Shown: one piece after another, positions 7,720-15,553 of the stretch | Layout of the letters: each line of letters opens with the position of its first letter | How positions within the stretch are numbered: the first letter of the stretch is position 1 | Source of the DNA: Micrococcales bacterium UBA7472 | Lineage (GTDB): Bacteria; Actinomycetota; Actinomycetes; Actinomycetales; Microbacteriaceae | Reading direction: 5' to 3' | DNA: 23,696 bases | NCBI GenBank assembly: GCA_002478545.1 | Contig: DLOY01000047.1 | Coordinates: forward strand, 1-23,696 | The notes under the pieces: model-generated | What the model saw: only the letters and a program-made list of their open reading frames with translations | Databases searched by the model: none | Told to the model about the DNA's origin: nothing | Program-made: the position numbers and the translations under genes

Positions 7720-7793
7720 CAGCGTCGCCTATCTAGCGCTCACTGACGTGAGCGCTGGTTAGCCGAAGGCTAAATCTGGTTTGAACGCTGATG
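7717..7793 (-). promoter_or_regulatory. Structured 5' leader: three-way junction enclosing the start codon
   Basis: Three perfect inverted repeats nest on the minus strand. The outer 9-bp helix pairs CATCAGCGT (7793-7785) with ACGCTGATG (7725-7717), whose last three bases are the start codon of the surface-protein gene. Inside lie TTAGCC-TTC-GGCTAA (7773-7759; 6 bp) and AGCGCTCAC-GTCA-GTGAGCGCT (7756-7735; 9 bp). A ribosome-site-like AGGCG (7730-7726) sits at the junction, 6 nt before the ATG. As RNA this would hide the start codon, as in a translational riboswitch, thermometer or protein-bound leader. The inner repeats could alternatively be DNA operators. I recognise no known riboswitch class. 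Confidence 0.55.
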
Positions 7794-7800
7794 GGATTTT

Positions 7801-7829
7801 GATACAGCTGTTATGGCCTTTGCATACAA
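7801..7829 (-). promoter_or_regulatory. Candidate promoter of the surface-protein gene
   Basis: TTGTAT (7829-7824), 17 bp, TGTATC (7806-7801) on the minus strand. The predicted start near 7794 coincides with the first base of the outer leader helix. The -10 match is poor, so this is tentative. Confidence 0.3.
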
Positions 7830-7869
7830 GTGTTATTGCAGCTATCTCCAATCAAGGGGTTGGTCGTTC

Positions 7870-7875
7870 TAAGCT
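7870..7875 (+). promoter_or_regulatory. Leaderless -10 element of the beta-CASP gene
   Basis: TAAGCT, then 6 nt (TTGGCT), then ATG 7882; no ribosome site nearby and no convincing -35. It supports ATG 7882 over the in-frame TTG at 7876. Confidence 0.5.
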
Positions 7876-7881
7876 TTGGCT

Positions 7882-9264
7882 ATGGAGAGACCCAAGAATT
7901 CGCTTAGTTTCTTAGGTGCAACTGAGACCGTTACCGGAAGTCGCTACCTGATCGAATCAAATGGCAAGCGAATCTTGGTTGATTGCGGCTTATTTCAGGG
8001 CTACAAAAACCTTCGCCTCAAAAACTGGCAAGAGTTTCCGGTTCCACCGGACACCATCGACATGGTGTTGATCACTCATGCACATCTAGACCACTCGGGT
8101 TATGTACCGGCATTGGCTAAGCATGGGTTTCACGGCAAGGTATTAATGACCGCGGGCACCGCAGAACTGTGCGAAATCATGTGGCGAGACAGCGCTCACC
8201 TTTTGGAAGAAGAGGCTGAGCGAGCTAACCGCAAGGGCTACACAAAACACAAACCAGCGAAACCGCTTTACAACCAAGATGATGTCGAGCGCGCGCTCGA
8301 CCTGGTTAGAACAGTCCACTTCGACAAAGAGGTCGAGCTGGCAGCAGGAATCAAGGCCAAGTTCATTCATGCCGGTCACATTCTCGGTGCGGCTCAACTG
8401 CAGCTAACCGTAAATGGCAAGCGAATCCACTTTTCGGGTGACCTTGGAAGAGCCAACGACCCACTACTCAATCCACCAGCGGCATTGCAGGAGTGCGACA
8501 TTCTGGTGACGGAGTCCACCTATGGTGATCGCACTCATCCAAATGTGGACCCAGAGCTTGAACTCAAGCCAATCTTGAAAGAGGTACTTGAGCGCGGTGG
8601 CACTGTTGTGATTCCAGCTTTTGCAGTCGGCAGAACTCAAGCTCTGATGCTCCACACCTACCGACTGATGCAGCGCGGTGAGATTCCGACGGTACCGATT
8701 TTTGTGAACAGCCCGATGGCTGAGAATGTCACCGCTATGTATCAACGCCATCAAGAGGAGCACCGAATTAACCTCGAAGAGTTCGAGGCTATGTACTCGG
8801 TGGCCAAGATGGTCCACAGCGTTGAGGAATCCAAAGAGCTCAACGATCGCAAGGGAGCGAAGATCATCATTGCCGCCAGCGGCATGATGACCGGTGGTCG
8901 CGTGCTACACCATGTCATCGCATATGGAGCAGATCCGAAGAATGCCATTGTTATCTCTGGTTATCAGGCGGGTGGGACACGCGGTCGACTGTTGGCCGAG
9001 GGCGAGAGAACACTTCGAATCTTTGGCAAGGACGTTGAAATCAGGGCCGAGGTTTTCCAACTGGAGACTCTCTCCGGGCATGCCGATGCGGATGAACTAA
9101 TTGCCTGGATGAAGACCGCACCGAAGCCGCCAACCCAGACCTATGTCACCCACGGTGAGCCAACTGCGAGTGACCGAATGAGATTTAGAATCGAGTCCGA
9201 ACTTGGATGGAGCGCACGTGCTCCCTTTGACCGCGAGGTCATTGACATCGACAACCCAAGCTAA
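7882..9264 (+). CDS. Metallo-beta-lactamase/beta-CASP RNase-like protein
   Basis: 460 residues. The metallo-beta-lactamase motif HAHLDH (H66, H68, D70, H71) binds two zinc ions; further ligands are H166 (AGHILGA) and D187 (SGDLGR). The C-terminal half carries the beta-CASP signature ASGMMTGGRVLHH and the late LSGHADADEL motif. This layout matches the CPSF73/YSH1-like bacterial group, which cleaves RNA as an endonuclease or exonuclease in the cytosol. It lacks the longer C-terminal region of RNase J, so it is probably an accessory RNase; the substrate is unknown. Start at ATG 7882 from the motif layout and the leaderless -10. An 11-nt gap leads into the threonylcarbamoyl-AMP synthase gene, so the two probably share a transcript and an RNA-metabolism theme. 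Confidence 0.9.
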   Translation: MERPKNSLSFLGATETVTGSRYLIESNGKRILVDCGLFQGYKNLRLKNWQEFPVPPDTIDMVLITHAHLDHSGYVPALAKHGFHGKVLMTAGTAELCEIMWRDSAHLLEEEAERANRKGYTKHKPAKPLYNQDDVERALDLVRTVHFDKEVELAAGIKAKFIHAGHILGAAQLQLTVNGKRIHFSGDLGRANDPLLNPPAALQECDILVTESTYGDRTHPNVDPELELKPILKEVLERGGTVVIPAFAVGRTQALMLHTYRLMQRGEIPTVPIFVNSPMAENVTAMYQRHQEEHRINLEEFEAMYSVAKMVHSVEESKELNDRKGAKIIIAASGMMTGGRVLHHVIAYGADPKNAIVISGYQAGGTRGRLLAEGERTLRIFGKDVEIRAEVFQLETLSGHADADELIAWMKTAPKPPTQTYVTHGEPTASDRMRFRIESELGWSARAPFDREVIDIDNPS

Positions 9265-9275
9265 AAAGTAACTGC

Positions 9276-10202
9276 ATGAGCGAGATTCTTGAGGCTGCCC
9301 GGGCACTACGCGAGGGCCACCTTGTCGCCATCCCCACTGAGACGGTTTATGGCCTCGGTGCCGATGCCACGAATCCCACTGCGGTTGCGAAAATCTATGC
9401 GGCCAAGGGAAGACCAGCGGATCATCCACTGATCGTTCATTTCTCAAACCCTGATCTCATCACCACTTGGGCAACCGAAGTGCCCGAATACGCATGGGAT
9501 CTAGCCAGGGCTTTTTGGCCTGGTCCCATGAGTCTTGTGTTGCGAAGATCAGAGCTTGCAGGGGATTTCATAACGGGTGGGCAGGACACAGTTGCCTTGA
9601 GAGTGCCCAAACATCCAGTTGCGCTTGAGCTCTTGGGTCAATTTGAAAAACTTGGTGGCTTGGGTGTAGCAGCGCCAAGTGCAAATCGTTTTGGCAAGGT
9701 TTCCCCAACTAATGCTGAGGCAGTCCGAGCTGAACTAGGAGCATACCTAGCTGCGGAGGATTTTATTTTGGAGGGCGGAGGTTCCGAGGTTGGAATCGAA
9801 TCCACAATTATCGACTGCACTTCAGAGAGACCAAGACTGCTTCGACTTGGGGCCATTACCGCCCAGATGATCACTCGGGTGACCGGGCTCGAAATCGATC
9901 GAGGTTCATCTGCCATCCGCGTCAGCGGGTCACTCGCATCACACTACGCGCCGAATGCCAAGGTGGTTTTAAATCAGGTTGCTCGACCCGGTGATGGCTT
10001 CATCGCACTCGCAGCTGAAACAACTCCAGACTCAGCGATACGACTGATTGCCCCGGATGATGTTGAAGGGTATGCGCAACAGCTCTACTTTGCGCTTCGT
10101 CAGGCCGACGCACTTGGTCTTGAGCGAGTGGTTGCGATTACCCCTAAGGGCGACGGTCTAGCGGAAGCAATTCGGGACAGGCTCCAAAGAGCAAGTTTCT
10201 AG
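9276..10202 (+). CDS. sua5: L-threonylcarbamoyladenylate synthase (Sua5/YrdC)
   Basis: 308 residues: a YrdC domain (1 to about 190) plus the Sua5 C-terminal domain (about 205-308), hence the long Sua5/TsaC2 form rather than short TsaC. It makes threonylcarbamoyl-AMP from Thr, bicarbonate and ATP, the first step of the t6A37 modification of ANN-decoding tRNAs. Diagnostic motifs are PTETVYGLG (20-28), KGRPADHPL (44-52), APSANRFGKVSPT and the domain-linking SLASHYAPNA. Cytosolic and usually essential. It sits 11 nt after the beta-CASP gene in a probable two-gene operon. Its TAG stop overlaps the opposing MFS gene's stop in CTAG. Confidence 0.95.
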   Translation: MSEILEAARALREGHLVAIPTETVYGLGADATNPTAVAKIYAAKGRPADHPLIVHFSNPDLITTWATEVPEYAWDLARAFWPGPMSLVLRRSELAGDFITGGQDTVALRVPKHPVALELLGQFEKLGGLGVAAPSANRFGKVSPTNAEAVRAELGAYLAAEDFILEGGGSEVGIESTIIDCTSERPRLLRLGAITAQMITRVTGLEIDRGSSAIRVSGSLASHYAPNAKVVLNQVARPGDGFIALAAETTPDSAIRLIAPDDVEGYAQQLYFALRQADALGLERVVAITPKGDGLAEAIRDRLQRASF

Positions 10203-11428
10203 GCGTTCTCACTCTCTGTGATTTTGCTCTGCAGGCCGACGATAAATCGGAATCCCACGAGCGAGAGCAAGAAGCAGATAGCTCCTCCCACAAAAAACGG
10301 CAGCCTAAGATCGACGCTTGCAATCGCACCTCCTAGCAGTGAGCCAATCGGCATCAAACCCCAAACTAAGGTTCGTCTTGTGCCGTGAATGCGACCAAAG
10401 AGTTCGGTTGGAATCACCTGGTGGTAGGTGGCCATCAGCAGCACATTCCACATCGTGATGATCGCGGTTCCAAGTGTGACCAGGGCGGCGAGAACCCAGT
10501 AGTTGGGCGAAAGTCCCTGAAGTATTACCAGTAGCGATGAGACTGACATGGACATGGCCATGACTTTGGTGCGTCCGAGCCTCTTCGAAATTCGATGCGA
10601 GATTACCGACCCCAACAGTGCTCCAACCGCCGGCATCGCAAACAGAACACCAAACAGTGCAACCGGGACCTGCAACGTCTCGGTCAAGAACAGCACCATG
10701 GTTGAGCTTGAGGCCGAGAAGAAAAAGCCAATCGATGAGGTGAGTAGCACCAGCTTCAACAGAGTCTTGTCCTCATAGAGGTATCTGATGCCAAATCGAA
10801 CATCAGACCAAAAGCTCTTTTTCTCGATTGTCTTGGGAGTCGGTTCGGCATTTGCATACTGCAGCGGGATGCTCAAAACCAATAGCACGGCGACCAAAAC
10901 GCCAAAGGCACCAAAGAAGAACGGCAGCGTGATGGAGATTGCAAACAGGACACCACTCAGCGGTGCTCCAACGAATTCACCAAGGGTCACCGAGGTAACC
11001 TGCAGTCTCGCATTACCCTGCTCGAGCTGGTCCTTGTCTAGAACCTGAGGGATCATCGATTGCAGGGTGGTGTCATAGATGACCTCACCAACCCCAAACA
11101 TGAATGTGGTCAGAAGCAACAGTGGCAGCGAGATGAAGTCAAAACCAACCGCGAAAGCCAAGAGCAACGCCGCTGAGAGCCTCACCGAATTTGCAATCGC
11201 AAGCATCTGACGGCGATTGATGCGATCTACCAGCCCACCAACCGGGATCGCGAACAGCAACCATGGCAGCATCACTATTGCGGAGATGCTGGCGATCCAG
11301 AAGGGGTCTTTGGTCAGGGTGGTTGCCAGTAGCGGCACAGAGGTCTTCAGTAGACCATCTGAGACGTTGCTAGCGGCGCTCGCGGACCAAAGCTTTTGAA
11401 AGGAGGCGCTGAATTTAGTCTTACTCAT
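10199..11428 (-). CDS. MFS transporter, DHA3/MFS_3-type exporter
   Basis: 409 residues with roughly twelve hydrophobic segments in two halves. The loop after helix 2 carries the MFS motif A variant GGLVDRINRRQ. Helices around 80-130 include VGEVIYDTTLQSMIPQVL, followed by a short linker DKDQLEQGNARLQ, which is characteristic of the MFS_3/enterobactin-exporter-like and macrolide-efflux group. It should export a small molecule using the proton gradient in the cytoplasmic membrane; substrate unknown. The ATG follows the TAA of the YCII-like gene with no gap, so the two are translationally linked. The C-terminus ends in a short polar tail (QSKITESENA). Confidence 0.88.
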   Translation of the reverse strand: MSKTKFSASFQKLWSASAASNVSDGLLKTSVPLLATTLTKDPFWIASISAIVMLPWLLFAIPVGGLVDRINRRQMLAIANSVRLSAALLLAFAVGFDFISLPLLLLTTFMFGVGEVIYDTTLQSMIPQVLDKDQLEQGNARLQVTSVTLGEFVGAPLSGVLFAISITLPFFFGAFGVLVAVLLVLSIPLQYANAEPTPKTIEKKSFWSDVRFGIRYLYEDKTLLKLVLLTSSIGFFFSASSSTMVLFLTETLQVPVALFGVLFAMPAVGALLGSVISHRISKRLGRTKVMAMSMSVSSLLVILQGLSPNYWVLAALVTLGTAIITMWNVLLMATYHQVIPTELFGRIHGTRRTLVWGLMPIGSLLGGAIASVDLRLPFFVGGAICFLLSLVGFRFIVGLQSKITESENA

Positions 11429-11758
11429 TTACTGTCCCAAAAACGCACGCAGTTCAACGCGTCGATTGCAGGCCTTTGATCCTGCCATCGCGAGCTGCTT
11501 CGCCTGTTCGATCGATTCGGCATTGACTAGCCAAAAACCCGAATAGAACTGATTGGTATCGAACAAAGACCCGGCCTCGATCTTCTCCTCGCCTTCGGTG
11601 TTATCAATTACGAAGGCATTTTTTGGAGCGGCGATGCCAGCTGCGTATATCCAGTTGCCGTTTTGCTGAAGACCTTCGTTGAAGGCGTCGATTGCTGCCA
11701 TTTCGTTTGAGGTTCCACTGTTGGTTTGGTCGTCGATGACAAAAATCACAAAGCGCAT
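11429..11758 (-). CDS. YCII-related domain protein
   Basis: 109 residues. The N-terminal strand MRFVIFVID, the central FAVxDxxEGEEKIEAGSLFDTNQFYSGFWLV-type stretch and the closing strand VELRAFL match the ferredoxin-like YCII/DGPF family. Members are small dimeric proteins of largely unknown function, some acting in aromatic or hydroxylated-compound metabolism. The strand order and the paired gene make a role in sensing or processing the exporter's substrate possible, but that is guesswork. It leads a two-gene operon with the MFS gene. The start is supported by TAGGCT ending 6 nt before the ATG; an AGGGG abuts the ATG with no spacing and cannot serve as a normal ribosome site. Confidence 0.75.
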   Translation of the reverse strand: MRFVIFVIDDQTNSGTSNEMAAIDAFNEGLQQNGNWIYAAGIAAPKNAFVIDNTEGEEKIEAGSLFDTNQFYSGFWLVNAESIEQAKQLAMAGSKACNRRVELRAFLGQ

Positions 11759-11764
11759 CCCCTA

Positions 11765-11770
11765 AGCCTA
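11765..11770 (-). promoter_or_regulatory. Leaderless -10 element of the YCII-MFS operon
   Basis: TAGGCT on the minus strand, 6 nt (TAGGGG), then ATG 11758. No clear -35. Confidence 0.5.
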
Positions 11771-11819
11771 GAGATAGCTCTCCGAGCAAGATACTTAACT
11801 GACTGAATTTGGGAGAAAC

Positions 11820-12224
11820 ATGACTCGTTGGCACGAACATCCAGCAACCGTTTTATTCGGAAAAGGCCAGCTCTCGCTTGGGCAAAGAGCCGCAGACGGA
11901 CTTCGCAACGGCATGGGTTCCTGGACCTTTGTCTTTGCATCGCTGGTTTTCCTGGGAGTGTGGATGTATTTGAATGGGGACTCCGGATTTGATCCCTTCC
12001 CGTTCATACTGCTGAATCTGGTGCTCTCATGCGTTGCGGCGCTTCAGGGAGCAATTTTGTTGATTGCCGCCAAGCGCGAGGACCAAATTAACTCAGAGCT
12101 CGCAGTCCATACTTTCCAAATTGATCAGGAAAACCTTGAGCTCACTAAGCAGGTGCATGAGCTATCGCTTCGGATTGAGAAGCTCACCGAAGAGGTGCAC
12201 CAAATGATCAAGGAGAAGAGCTAG
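11820..12224 (+). CDS. DUF1003 membrane protein
   Basis: 134 residues. Two hydrophobic helices (about 33-51 and 62-84) are joined by the DUF1003 hallmark region LNGDSGFDPFPFILLNLVLS. After the membrane part, ALQGAILLIAAKREDQIN leads into a charged C-terminal helix (about 94-132) with heptad-like Leu spacing (LELTKQVHELSLRIEKL), probably a cytosolic coiled coil. Function of the family is unknown. GGGAG lies 4 nt before the ATG. It is divergent from the YCII-MFS operon across 61 bp and its TAG stop overlaps that of the sucrose-phosphorylase-like gene in CTAG. Confidence 0.85.
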   Translation: MTRWHEHPATVLFGKGQLSLGQRAADGLRNGMGSWTFVFASLVFLGVWMYLNGDSGFDPFPFILLNLVLSCVAALQGAILLIAAKREDQINSELAVHTFQIDQENLELTKQVHELSLRIEKLTEEVHQMIKEKS

Positions 12225-13681
12225 TAGCTAGCTAGTCCTTCAACGCCTTCGTAAACAGAGCTTTCACCGTTGACCAAAGAGGTGATTCGTAGCTGTGGGT
12301 TCTTGAAGGCGAAGCTCAGGGTTAGCTTGTCATCACCCTTAGTCCAGGAAAGTTCCATGCTGTCTTCGCCAGTCACCTTCCAGGAGAAATCACCTGCGAA
12401 TGCCGGGTGCTTTCTAACTCGGGCGAGCGCAATGATGGCCCTGGTAACCGGTTGCTCAAGAGCCTCAGCAATTTCTGACGGGGTGTAGTGGTGACGGTTT
12501 ACGTCTCTACCCTGAGCGGTCTTGCGGAATAGCTCCTGGTCATCCATTCCGTTGAAAAGTCCAACGTAGTAGACCTGTGGTTCGCCTGGCAGGAAGAACT
12601 GCACGGCACGCATGATCACGTATGCGGTGTCGTTGGCAACAATGTTCGGCAAAGTGGCATTGATCTGGTGAGGCAATGAGAACCACTGCGGGATCACACT
12701 GGCAATCGCCGAGTGACCGCCCGTGTTCTTCTCAGCGACCTTGAAAATCTCGGCCATCTCATCCTGGGTGATTAGACCGGGACGGCCACCGATCGGGCCA
12801 CCATCAATCACGCCGTAGCCATCGTGGGTGTCCAGCACGTTTAGGCAGTTGTTTGGCCGCAGCTTGAACCAGTTGTCAAGGCGATCAACGGTTCCGGTGA
12901 AGAACGAGTGCAGCAGTAGCGGAGCAGTTTGGAAGTCATAGATCAGATCTACTATCGGTGCGATGTCTAGCTGCTGGGTGTAGTGCGCGTGAACCTCGAC
13001 TAGAACTCGCATGTCGTAGGAGTGGATCAAATCGGTAATCTCTTTGACGAACTCCAAGGTCTCCTTGGTCATGAAGGAATCCGTTCCAGGAGTCTTAACC
13101 GCATACCCAACGGCATCGAGGCGAACCACCTTCACGCCACCAGACTTAAGCGCCTCGAGAATGCGCTTGAGGTAGGCCATACCTTGCTCGTGCTTGATAT
13201 CAACATCGACCTGGCTTGGCATGAAGGTGGTCCAAACCAAGCGGCGCTTGCCCGCCACCTCATAAGCCGTGAAGGGGAATCCAGGGCGAGGTCTGTAGAA
13301 GGACGTGATCATCTCCTCGGTGCCACCGTTTGGGAAGACGGTGTCAAAAGTTAGGAACAATCCGTTGTACTCGGAGGCGTCACCCTTTTCTTGCCAGTCC
13401 AGGAACTCGGGGGAGAGGTTAGATGCGTGGTTGACGATTAAATCGGCGGTCAGCTCGTGGGTCTGCGAAATTCGCTTGAAGTCAGACCAGGTGCCAAGAC
13501 GTGGGTCAACGATGGTGTGATCGATCGGATCGAAGCCTGCGTCGTCGCCATCGTAGGGGTGGAAGAACGGCAGCACGTGGATGCCATCGAAGTCCTTTAG
13601 GGGGCCCTTGAGCAGCTTCTCAATCTCACCGAGATTGCCACCAACTCGCTCTGCATAAACCAGAATGCTTGTGCCTGCCAA
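12221..13681 (-). CDS. Sucrose phosphorylase-family glycoside hydrolase (GH13_18)
   Basis: 486 residues, the family's usual length. It converts sucrose and phosphate to glucose-1-phosphate and fructose in the cytosol if the specificity is canonical. Landmarks: HVLPFFHPYDGDDAGFDPIDH near the N-terminus, nucleophile D189 (RLDAVGYA), acid/base E229 (VEVHAHY) and transition-state D287 (LDTHDG). All are offset by 3 from D192/E232/D290 of the Bifidobacterium adolescentis enzyme. The loop after GVID is short and Gly/Pro-rich (GGPIGGRPGL) and differs from that enzyme, so sucrose-6'-phosphate or glucosylglycerate-type acceptors are possible; for this reason no gene symbol is given. Start is TTG 13681 with GGAGG (13690-13686) at 4 nt. 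A cre/LacI-type operator lies upstream. Confidence 0.92.
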   Translation of the reverse strand: MAGTSILVYAERVGGNLGEIEKLLKGPLKDFDGIHVLPFFHPYDGDDAGFDPIDHTIVDPRLGTWSDFKRISQTHELTADLIVNHASNLSPEFLDWQEKGDASEYNGLFLTFDTVFPNGGTEEMITSFYRPRPGFPFTAYEVAGKRRLVWTTFMPSQVDVDIKHEQGMAYLKRILEALKSGGVKVVRLDAVGYAVKTPGTDSFMTKETLEFVKEITDLIHSYDMRVLVEVHAHYTQQLDIAPIVDLIYDFQTAPLLLHSFFTGTVDRLDNWFKLRPNNCLNVLDTHDGYGVIDGGPIGGRPGLITQDEMAEIFKVAEKNTGGHSAIASVIPQWFSLPHQINATLPNIVANDTAYVIMRAVQFFLPGEPQVYYVGLFNGMDDQELFRKTAQGRDVNRHHYTPSEIAEALEQPVTRAIIALARVRKHPAFAGDFSWKVTGEDSMELSWTKGDDKLTLSFAFKNPQLRITSLVNGESSVYEGVEGLASY

Positions 13682-13709
13682 GAGTCCTCCAAGTGCTAAT
13701 TCACAGCTA

Positions 13710-13737
13710 AGAATAGTGCTTGCTGTTAACGCTTACA
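13710..13737 (-). promoter_or_regulatory. cre/LacI-type operator and -10 of the sucrose-phosphorylase-like gene
   Basis: TGTAAGCGTTAACA (13737-13724, minus strand) fits the LacI/CcpA-family consensus TGWAANCGNTNWCA at every position. It overlaps the TAA stop of the sensor kinase gene and covers the expected -35/spacer of a promoter whose -10 would be TATTCT (13715-13710). A sugar-responsive repressor is expected to bind here; the regulator is not in the window. Confidence 0.6.
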
Positions 13738-14830
13738 GAGCTCGCTTCAGCGATACCTTCAACTCGGTTTGATCGCCAACTGAACTAAGCGTCCAGTCGC
13801 CCCCAAATTGACTAACCCACTCATCGATAATTGCAAATCCAGCACCAGGCACCGGTCCGGCTTCAAGCGGCTTTCCGTTATTTCGAACCAGGATTCGCAG
13901 CTCATCTTGGAGCTCTCTGATCTCAACTAGGACTTCGCCGGCACTGCCGTGTTTTGCGGCATTGAGCAATGCCTGTTCAACGATTCGATATGCGGCCAAC
14001 TTCTCCGTGTTTTTGAGATTGCCTTGCTCAGACAGCTGCAAAGAAATCTTGATCGCCTTGCGATAGCGGGAAAACAGGTCATCTAGAGCTGGCCTGAGCG
14101 AAGGCCCATCAAGCTCTGGCACCAGTTGCCGTGAGACGTTTCTGACATCAAACTGCCTGATGCGCTCAATCTCATCGATGTAGGCCTGCGCGATTGCGCG
14201 CTCCTGCTCACCCAATTTCTCAACCGACTTTTGCATTTGAATACCCAGCAACACCAAGTCGGATTGCAGCCTGTCGTGCAGGAAATCCGCAATCTGTCTT
14301 CGAACGTCCTCCTGTGCGGAAATCAACTTTCCGCGCTGAATCTCGAGCGAGGCCTTGGCAGCTTGGGCAGCGCTCGCCTGTTCAGCGAGCCGCAGGCTCG
14401 AAACTCCCAGGGTGATGTGCACTGTGAAATACAAGAGCACTGAGATGGCAAAGATGCGAACCCAAGAAGCCGGATCTCTCCAATATTCAGGGGTGTACTC
14501 ATTGATTGCTAGGCGTCTGGCCAAAGCCATAGCTACGCCAAAAACAAATGCCCCCGCCAGGTAGATGCGATTTGAATATTTTGGAAATCGCTCCCCAAGT
14601 TTCTTCAGACCGAACAGAATCGACAGTGCCAGCAAGAAACCCATCACAATCGACGGCACTGTTGCGAGGAGCTGGATCGGCTCCACGAACTTTCCCTCGG
14701 CGCGGGCCAAAGCGATAACAATCGCGAAGTTCACCAAGATTTGGAACAGCGTTAGAAACACTGACATCGGAAGCGGCCGAAGCGGCCAGGCTCGAAAAAC
14801 CAAATCGATGTTTCTCAAAAACCCAAACAT
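13733..14830 (-). CDS. Sensor histidine kinase, NarL/DesK type (HisKA_3)
   Basis: 365 residues. Four membrane helices (about 24-43, 53-77, 88-106, 124-145) have little outside, followed by a coiled linker and the dimerisation/phosphoacceptor helix with H185 in IADFLHDRLQ. The ATPase domain has its N-box at residues 282-294 (E285, N290) and a G2-like GAGFAI. The G1 box reads VRNNGKPL (316-321) where active kinases have D-N-G-x-G: the nucleotide-binding Asp is Asn317 and the second Gly is missing. Signal probably sensed within or near the membrane; identity unknown. Its ATG overlaps the regulator's TAA (TAATG), so the pair is translationally coupled. Confidence 0.88.
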   Translation of the reverse strand: MFGFLRNIDLVFRAWPLRPLPMSVFLTLFQILVNFAIVIALARAEGKFVEPIQLLATVPSIVMGFLLALSILFGLKKLGERFPKYSNRIYLAGAFVFGVAMALARRLAINEYTPEYWRDPASWVRIFAISVLLYFTVHITLGVSSLRLAEQASAAQAAKASLEIQRGKLISAQEDVRRQIADFLHDRLQSDLVLLGIQMQKSVEKLGEQERAIAQAYIDEIERIRQFDVRNVSRQLVPELDGPSLRPALDDLFSRYRKAIKISLQLSEQGNLKNTEKLAAYRIVEQALLNAAKHGSAGEVLVEIRELQDELRILVRNNGKPLEAGPVPGAGFAIIDEWVSQFGGDWTLSSVGDQTELKVSLKRAL

Positions 14831-15492
14831 TAGTCAAGGCCCCTGGTTTCACGCAGGAATCGAAGCACGGCTGCAGTTCGAAGATCGGTTCCAGGTCGTG
14901 GGTTGGGGATCAAAATCTTGTAGCACTTCGAGAGCTCTTGTCTCACTGTGACTGGTGCTAGCGACAGCTGCTTTGCAATCTCGGTTGCATCCAACCCGGT
15001 GGCTGCAAGTGAAATAACCTGACGTTGTCTAGGAGAAAGAGCGGCAGCAAGGTTGTCGCTCTCGGCGGGTTCAAAGTGCGAATTTGGATCAGAGACGTTT
15101 AGACCCAGCGCAGTAGCCTGCAAAACCTGGACTAGGTAATCGATTGAGAGGGTTGCCGACTTCTGGATTGCCGACCAGCCGTATCCAAACTGTGCGGGGA
15201 GCGAGCTTAGGTAACCTGCTGAGATGTGCTGGGAGAGCAAGACAATACCTAGGTGCTCATTCTTTTCTCTAAGACCAAGAGCTAATTCAATGCCTGAGAT
15301 TGACTCTGGCCCCAGCGAAATATCAATCAGTGCAGCATCAAAGGACTGCTTGCTCGCAAGGTCAAAAGCAGCATCCGATGAACTCGCACTAGAGATCGAG
15401 AGAATCGCGGGGTTTAGAGCTAGGGAGTTTCCGAGCAAGCCGAGCAGGGCTTCGTCATTCTCAACATAGAGAAGCTTTAGTCCTCTGGCCAT
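14830..15492 (-). CDS. Response regulator, NarL/FixJ type
   Basis: 220 residues. Receiver domain about 5-125 with acidic pair E11/D13, phosphoacceptor D57 (ALIDISLGP), S87 and K111 all in place, so phosphorylation should work. The LuxR-type helix-turn-helix spans about 152-193 (LSPRQRQVISLAATGLDATEIA, then VTVRQELSKCYKIL). It should bind DNA as a phosphorylated dimer; targets unknown. AGGAGG at 15503-15498 sits 5 nt before the ATG, one of the best ribosome sites in the window. It is the first gene of the pair; the kinase follows by stop/start overlap. The 61-bp gap upstream holds a weak CGAAC/GTTCG inverted repeat across the end of the desaturase gene. Confidence 0.92.
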   Translation of the reverse strand: MARGLKLLYVENDEALLGLLGNSLALNPAILSISSASSSDAAFDLASKQSFDAALIDISLGPESISGIELALGLREKNEHLGIVLLSQHISAGYLSSLPAQFGYGWSAIQKSATLSIDYLVQVLQATALGLNVSDPNSHFEPAESDNLAAALSPRQRQVISLAATGLDATEIAKQLSLAPVTVRQELSKCYKILIPNPRPGTDLRTAAVLRFLRETRGLD

Positions 15493-15553
15493 GGCCGCCT
15501 CCTATTCAGAAACTAGCAGCTGATGAGAACCAGATAAAAGCTGCGAACAGTTG

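Noticed and set aside
12221..12234. CTAGTAGCTAGCTAG run as a functional repeat
   Set aside because: It is explained by the last codons and stop of the sucrose-phosphorylase-like gene and the CTAG overlap.
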